Source: a virus
Strand: one strand, 5' to 3'
DNA: 20,997 nucleotides
Virus record (IMG/VR): IMGVR_UViG_3300044681_001062
Span: 1 to 20,997 of that record
The stretch's first letter is position 1. Each line of letters starts with the position of its first letter. A model generated the notes under the pieces. It was not told where the DNA came from and made no database searches. It worked only from the letters and a program-made list of their open reading frames with translations. Positions 17,998 to 20,997 of this stretch are shown here, in pieces. The position numbers were made by a program, and so were the translations under genes.

Positions 17998-18576
17998 ATG
18001 TGGACATATATTCGCTTGCTTATAATTTTAGTTGTTGCCAGTTTCATAGGACATGTTGTCTATGAGCTGTCTGTCTATCTGACCAAGAACTGGGCTGCAA
18101 GAGCTCAGGATACTAAATACATACGTACAAAGGCCGCACCCTATCCAGAGCCCAATAAAATCAGAGCAGAAATTCGTAAACAGGAACTATGTCTGGCCAA
18201 TAATATCTACCACGAAGCTGGTATTGAAAGTCGTCTGGGTAAGATGGCTGTTGCTCAGGTAACACTGAACCGTGTTGATCATGATGCGTTTCCTAATACA
18301 ATCTGCAAGGTTGTAAATCAGCGCACAGTAAAGAAGGTTGTTCGCAAGAAAAAAGTCAAAACCAAATCAGTTTGTCAGTTCAGCTGGAAGTGCCAGAATG
18401 TCAAACCACCCAGCCCTCGACACTTTGCCGAGAGTCTGGATATTGCCAAGAAGTTCATACGCGGACATCGTCTGCCCGAACTTGATCAAGCCCTGTATTA
18501 TCATGCAGATTATGTAAAGCCTGGTTGGAACAAAGAAGTAATTACTAAAATCGGAACGCACATTTTCTACAGATAA
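17998..18576 (+). CDS. membrane-anchored SleB-like cell wall hydrolase
   Basis: A 192-residue protein. An N-terminal hydrophobic helix (residues 5-22, IRLLIILVVASFIGHVVY) should act as an uncleaved signal anchor. The hydrolase domain follows at about 60-192: CLANNIYHEAGIESRLGKMAVAQVTLNRV with the likely catalytic Glu73, FPNTICKVV, a Lys-rich insertion (VKKVVRKKKVKTK), CQFSWKC, LYYHADYVKPGW and the final IGTHIFYR. These are hallmarks of the SleB/Hydrolase_2 family, which cuts peptidoglycan. It is the second wall enzyme here and, unlike the GH19 protein, can reach the periplasm unaided. The GC-rich hairpin lies just upstream. Confidence 0.88.
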   Translation: MWTYIRLLIILVVASFIGHVVYELSVYLTKNWAARAQDTKYIRTKAAPYPEPNKIRAEIRKQELCLANNIYHEAGIESRLGKMAVAQVTLNRVDHDAFPNTICKVVNQRTVKKVVRKKKVKTKSVCQFSWKCQNVKPPSPRHFAESLDIAKKFIRGHRLPELDQALYYHADYVKPGWNKEVITKIGTHIFYR

Positions 18577-18583
18577 ATAAAAG

Positions 18584-18922
18584 ATGGCCACATACAGAGC
18601 AAACGTAGAATACATTGTTGGTTTGAACAACAGTAAGAAAACCAGTATCAATGTTCATAGAAAACCTGGACCAGGAGAACGTGCCTATGCTACAAGCATG
18701 GGAGACGCCCCCAATGTCATAACAGGTCAAAACTATTCACCAACACAGCTAGAACCTGGGCAAGCCAGCCCTGGCGGCGAGTATCAGGGTATTTTCATGT
18801 TACGGGATTTTATGACACCAGTCACCAAAACCGTAACCGCGAATACACTGGCCGAAGCCATAGCATTATTCAGGGCAACCTATGGCCCTAATAGTTTGAA
18901 AGATACGCCCGAGGAAATATAA
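18584..18922 (+). CDS. hypothetical protein
   Basis: A 112-residue protein. The N-terminal part (residues 1-30) and the C-terminal part (about 66-105: YQGIFMLRDFMTPVTKTVTANTLAEAIALFRATYG) look like an alpha/beta domain, separated by a Gly/Pro-rich flexible stretch (HRKPGPGERAY to ASPGGE). No ribosome-binding site is obvious; ATAAATA precedes the ATG. Its stop overlaps gene 33. No family recognised. Confidence 0.65.
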   Translation: MATYRANVEYIVGLNNSKKTSINVHRKPGPGERAYATSMGDAPNVITGQNYSPTQLEPGQASPGGEYQGIFMLRDFMTPVTKTVTANTLAEAIALFRATYGPNSLKDTPEEI

Positions 18923-19188
18923 TGACCATTGATGAAAACTTTACCGATGCACAGCTCATAACCAAACAAAGATTCAAAAATTCCAACGACTTCAGTCTTT
19001 ACATTGAAAAGAAAGTCCTGGAAACCAAGGCTGGTTACATGGATTGCATACTAACCTATTGTCGTGAAACCGACATTGACGAAAGCAGTATTGCCAAGTT
19101 AGTAAACAGCAGTCTAAAAGAAAAAATCAGAGCCGAGGCCGAAGAAAATAATCTCATGAAACCCAAGACAGGGAAACTACCTCTATGA
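18922..19188 (+). CDS. 33: late-transcription coactivator (T4 gp33-like)
   Basis: An 88-residue protein. KAGYMDCILTYCRETDIDESSIAKLVNSSLKEKIRAEAEENNLMKP lines up with the T4 gp33 core (GMSYLEATTAFLEENSIPE..., IIEKIQSEAIDENLL) in order and spacing. In T4, gp33 bridges host RNA polymerase and the gp45 sliding clamp to activate late promoters. The T4 clamp-binding tail LDFLL is not obvious here; the protein ends GKLPL. It lies directly before gene 59, as in T4, with GAGGAAA upstream. Confidence 0.82.
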   Translation: MTIDENFTDAQLITKQRFKNSNDFSLYIEKKVLETKAGYMDCILTYCRETDIDESSIAKLVNSSLKEKIRAEAEENNLMKPKTGKLPL

Positions 19189-19218
19189 TTACGGTTGCGG
19201 CAACAGTTTTAGTGTCTG

Positions 19219-19335
19219 ATGTCTAAATTCAATCGACCCTTCTGGGAGATTCTTATAATATGGTGTATAGTAACACTAGGGTGGTTTGTGGTACTATATT
19301 TGATCAAACCTTTTACAATATGTCATAGTTGCTAA
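19219..19335 (+). CDS. tiny single-pass membrane protein
   Basis: A 38-residue peptide with one hydrophobic span (about residues 8-29, FWEILIIWCIVTLGWFVVLYLI) and two cysteines in the tail (TICHSC). No ribosome-binding site is visible. Its TAA overlaps the gene 59 ATG, which would couple the two. It fills the gap between genes 33 and 59. Function unknown. Confidence 0.5.
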   Translation: MSKFNRPFWEILIIWCIVTLGWFVVLYLIKPFTICHSC

Positions 19336-20111
19336 TGGATTCATTCCAAGTTTATCGTTATTACCTGGCTCTAAAATTACACTTCACAACCGACAACTAT
19401 AACGTATTCGAACACAAGGGACGTGTTCGTTGTAGTCGTCGTACCTTTGAAGCTCGTAAAGATCTGTATTCCATAGAAAAGCTGGCCAAGAAATACAGCG
19501 AGGACCAGATTGTGAATTTTCTGGTTGCTAACTTTGTATCAGGTTCACACTGGGGTGGATTATTTGACGAGTCAGCCAATGAGGTTTATCTTCGCTGGCA
19601 AGGCCGTCAGGAAAAGCTAACCTATCTGTTTACCAATGATTGCGATAACCTGGCCGAATATAGTTCTGATTGGCATGAAATAACCAGCATTGAAAACACC
19701 ACTCATCCATATATACTAAAGAGTTACCTGGGCGGGCATCTGAGTCTGGAGACATTGGCCATACTGAATAAGATTACGGATTCCAGTGTTACTAATCTGA
19801 GCATAGCAGACACCATTCTCTGGCCTGATATACGCAGACTGATACTAAAGTATCAACCGTTTCTAAAGATAAAAAATGGACGCTTCACAGAAGTTTTTAG
19901 AGCACGATTTAGATATGAACAGCGAGAGGATTCGAACACTGGAGGAAACAGTGGCGGATCTACAGTACCGTCTGAACGAACAGAACGACCAGATCATGGG
20001 ACTGTTGCTGAGCCTAAGAGAGACGCAAAAGTATCTAATCAAGTCAGTAAAAAATCAGCAAGATCTTACCAAGCGAGTCAGTCAGTGGCCCTATCTGACT
20101 ATTTCCAATGA
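19335..20111 (+). CDS. 59: DNA helicase loader (T4 gp59-like)
   Basis: A 258-residue protein. I chose the ATG at 19335 overlapping the previous TAA. Residues 1-195 fit T4 gp59 (217 aa): FQVYRYYLALKLHF, SRRTFEARKDLYSIEKLAKKYSEDQIVNFLVANFVS, WGGLFDESANEVYLRWQGRQEKLTYLF, HPYILKSYLGGHLSLETLAILN and ILWPDIRRLILKYQPFL. gp59 loads the gp41 helicase onto gp32-coated forks. After about residue 196 comes a 62-residue polar tail (Ser, Thr, Arg, Lys, Gly-rich) absent from T4, which is encoded in the overlap with the coiled-coil gene and ends in LSDYFQ, a possible clamp-binding peptide. Confidence 0.88.
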   Translation: MDSFQVYRYYLALKLHFTTDNYNVFEHKGRVRCSRRTFEARKDLYSIEKLAKKYSEDQIVNFLVANFVSGSHWGGLFDESANEVYLRWQGRQEKLTYLFTNDCDNLAEYSSDWHEITSIENTTHPYILKSYLGGHLSLETLAILNKITDSSVTNLSIADTILWPDIRRLILKYQPFLKIKNGRFTEVFRARFRYEQREDSNTGGNSGGSTVPSERTERPDHGTVAEPKRDAKVSNQVSKKSARSYQASQSVALSDYFQ

Positions 20112-20124
20112 GGAGCAAGAGTAA
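19876..20124 (+). CDS. coiled-coil protein nested in the 3' end of gene 59
   Basis: An 82-residue protein in another frame; 236 of its 249 bases lie inside gene 59. It shows clear heptad repeats: MNSERIRTLEETVADLQYRLNEQNDQIMGLLLSLRETQKYL, then NQQDLTKRVSQWPYL. The hydrophobic a/d spacing and lack of low-complexity bias argue that this is a genuine gene. I recall similar small 'LEETVxxLQxRLxEQN...TKRVxQWP' proteins next to gene 59 in aquatic T4-like phages. Its own ribosome-binding site is weak (AAAGATAAAAA). Function unknown; oligomerisation is likely. Confidence 0.75.
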   Translation: MDASQKFLEHDLDMNSERIRTLEETVADLQYRLNEQNDQIMGLLLSLRETQKYLIKSVKNQQDLTKRVSQWPYLTISNEEQE

Positions 20125-20131
20125 CTAAATC

Positions 20132-20326
20132 ATGAACAAATCACGTAATGTATCCTTTGATCGCGAACCAAAAATACATAAAGTACAAAAAGGCATGGGA
20201 TCGCGTATAGACAAACATAAAAAACTTATATATAATTTGGCTTCATCTTATAGTAAAGGTGAGGTCGATGTTGATGATGAATTTGATGCAAATCTATATT
20301 ATGATACGCATAACAAACGACGCTAA
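20132..20326 (+). CDS. small hypothetical protein
   Basis: A 64-residue protein, basic in its first half (NKSRNVSFDREPKIHKVQKGM, RIDKHKKLIYNLA) and acidic in its second (GEVDVDDEFDANLYYD). GAGGAG lies about 14 bases before the ATG, which is rather far. It is positioned between the coiled-coil gene and gene 32. The mixed charge and probable disorder suggest a binding peptide; no family recognised. Confidence 0.65.
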   Translation: MNKSRNVSFDREPKIHKVQKGMGSRIDKHKKLIYNLASSYSKGEVDVDDEFDANLYYDTHNKRR

Positions 20327-20359
20327 TACAATCTAATACTTTTCAATACGGAGAATCAC

Positions 20360-20997
20360 ATGGCATTCAAGAGCCTTAGTGAACTACGCCAAAGTCGTGG
20401 CGGGTTCGACAAACTAGTCAAAGAAGTAGAACGCATTTCTCAACCTCAGGGCGGCGGTGGCAGTAAAGACGATGACCGCTTCTGGACTCCCGAAGTAGAC
20501 AAGGCAGGCAATGGCTATGCAGTCATTCGCTTCCTGGCTCCACCACAGGGCGAAGAATTTCCTTTTGTCAGAGTTTGGAAACATGCTTTCCAAGGTCCTA
20601 CTGGCAAATGGTATATCGAAAACTCACTCACAACCATTGGACAGAATGATCCTGTTGGCGAGCTCAACCAGGAACTCTGGAACTCAGGTACAGACGCCAA
20701 CAAAGAAGTTGCACGTAAGCAAAAGCGTAAGCTAGAATACATTACCAACATTCTGGTAGTATCTGATAGCAAGCGTCCTGAAAACGAAGGTCGTGTATTC
20801 CTGTTCAAGTTTGGTAAAAAGATCTGGGACAAGATCAAGGATGTTACTGAACCACAGTTTGAGGATGAAGATCCCATCAATCCTTTTGACTTCTGGGAAG
20901 GTGCAAACTTCAAGCTCAAGATTCGCAATGTCGAAGGTTATCGTAACTACGACAAATCTGAGTTTGATAAAGCAAGTCCAATTGCAGGCAGCGATGC
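20360..20997 (+). CDS. 32: single-stranded DNA-binding protein (T4 gp32-like), partial
   Basis: The first 212 residues of gp32; the gene runs off the window. ACGGAGA precedes the ATG. Alignment by eye with T4 gp32: KAGNGYAVIRFLAPP, FPFVRVWKHAFQGPTGKWYIEN, YITNILVVSDSKRPENEGRVFLFKFGKKIWDKI, PFDFWEGANFKLKIRNVEGYRNYDKSEF. These form the OB-fold core that coats ssDNA at the fork and binds gp59. The T4 zinc ligands (His64, Cys77, Cys87, Cys90) are not conserved as a set: there is no Cys in the visible part, and ENSLTTIGQNDP replaces the zinc loop. Confidence 0.93.
   Translation, partial: MAFKSLSELRQSRGGFDKLVKEVERISQPQGGGGSKDDDRFWTPEVDKAGNGYAVIRFLAPPQGEEFPFVRVWKHAFQGPTGKWYIENSLTTIGQNDPVGELNQELWNSGTDANKEVARKQKRKLEYITNILVVSDSKRPENEGRVFLFKFGKKIWDKIKDVTEPQFEDEDPINPFDFWEGANFKLKIRNVEGYRNYDKSEFDKASPIAGSD

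Noticed and set aside
18570-18583. ATAAATA before the 18584 gene as a T4 late promoter
   Set aside because: Only a partial match to TATAAATA, overlapping the SleB stop; no similar site at other late-type genes in the window.
1-20997. Minus-strand reading frames up to 137 codons
   Set aside because: All lie opposite well-supported + strand genes, lack ribosome-binding sites and motifs, and fit shadow frames.
1-20997. CRISPR arrays, insertion sequences, integrase or attachment sites
   Set aside because: No regularly spaced repeats, transposase, integrase or terminal repeats were seen; the GIY-YIG gene has no element ends.

Overview
This window looks like part of a large T4-like tailed-phage (myovirus) genome. 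All supported genes lie on the + strand, packed tightly with ATGA, TGATG and TAATG overlaps. The T4 replication and late-transcription core appears in T4 order: RNase H (6524), DsbA-like (9248), gp33 (18922), gp59 (19335) and gp32 (20360, cut by the window edge). Several accessory proteins (DUF6433-like, the 367-aa protein, cysteine-free gp32, PhoH, RecB-like exonuclease) resemble those of aquatic exo-T-even phages more than coliphage T4. The host cannot be fixed. A circularly permuted tmRNA gene points weakly to phage-host lineages that use permuted tmRNA (Alphaproteobacteria, some Betaproteobacteria, Cyanobacteria).

Layout. 1-5.4 kb: about twenty small genes, mostly unrecognised, including membrane peptides, a lipoprotein, a GIY-YIG-like nuclease, an odd tRNA, a SLOG-like nucleotide-binding protein and an SH3-barrel protein. 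5.4-8.1 kb: a conserved 367-aa protein, RNase H and a DUF6433-like gene that carries a candidate programmed -1 frameshift. 8.1-9.95 kb: small conserved phage genes and DsbA. 9.9-16.6 kb: ATP-dependent DNA ligase, AAA+ ATPase, UV-damage endonuclease, zinc ribbon protein, PhoH, GH19 lysozyme and RecB-like exonuclease. 16.6-17.3 kb: three tiny membrane proteins and a two-piece tmRNA gene (proteolysis tag ANEEVFALAA). 17.3-18.6 kb: a membrane protein, a conserved small protein and a membrane-anchored SleB-like wall hydrolase. 18.6-21 kb: gp33, gp59, an overlapping coiled-coil gene and gp32.

Six close-to-consensus sigma70 promoters (TTGAC[A/C], exactly 17 bp, TANNAT) head gene groups and suggest early transcription by unmodified host polymerase. 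At two of them the ATG falls at the expected +1, so those mRNAs should be leaderless.

The most notable signals are the phage-borne permuted tmRNA, the A-AAA-AAG frameshift site whose -1 frame fills the only gap between two genes, a hairpin that buries the phoH ribosome-binding site with a mini-ORF ending in its loop, and a coiled-coil gene nested almost wholly inside the 3' end of gene 59. All function calls come from reading motifs by eye; no database search was run.
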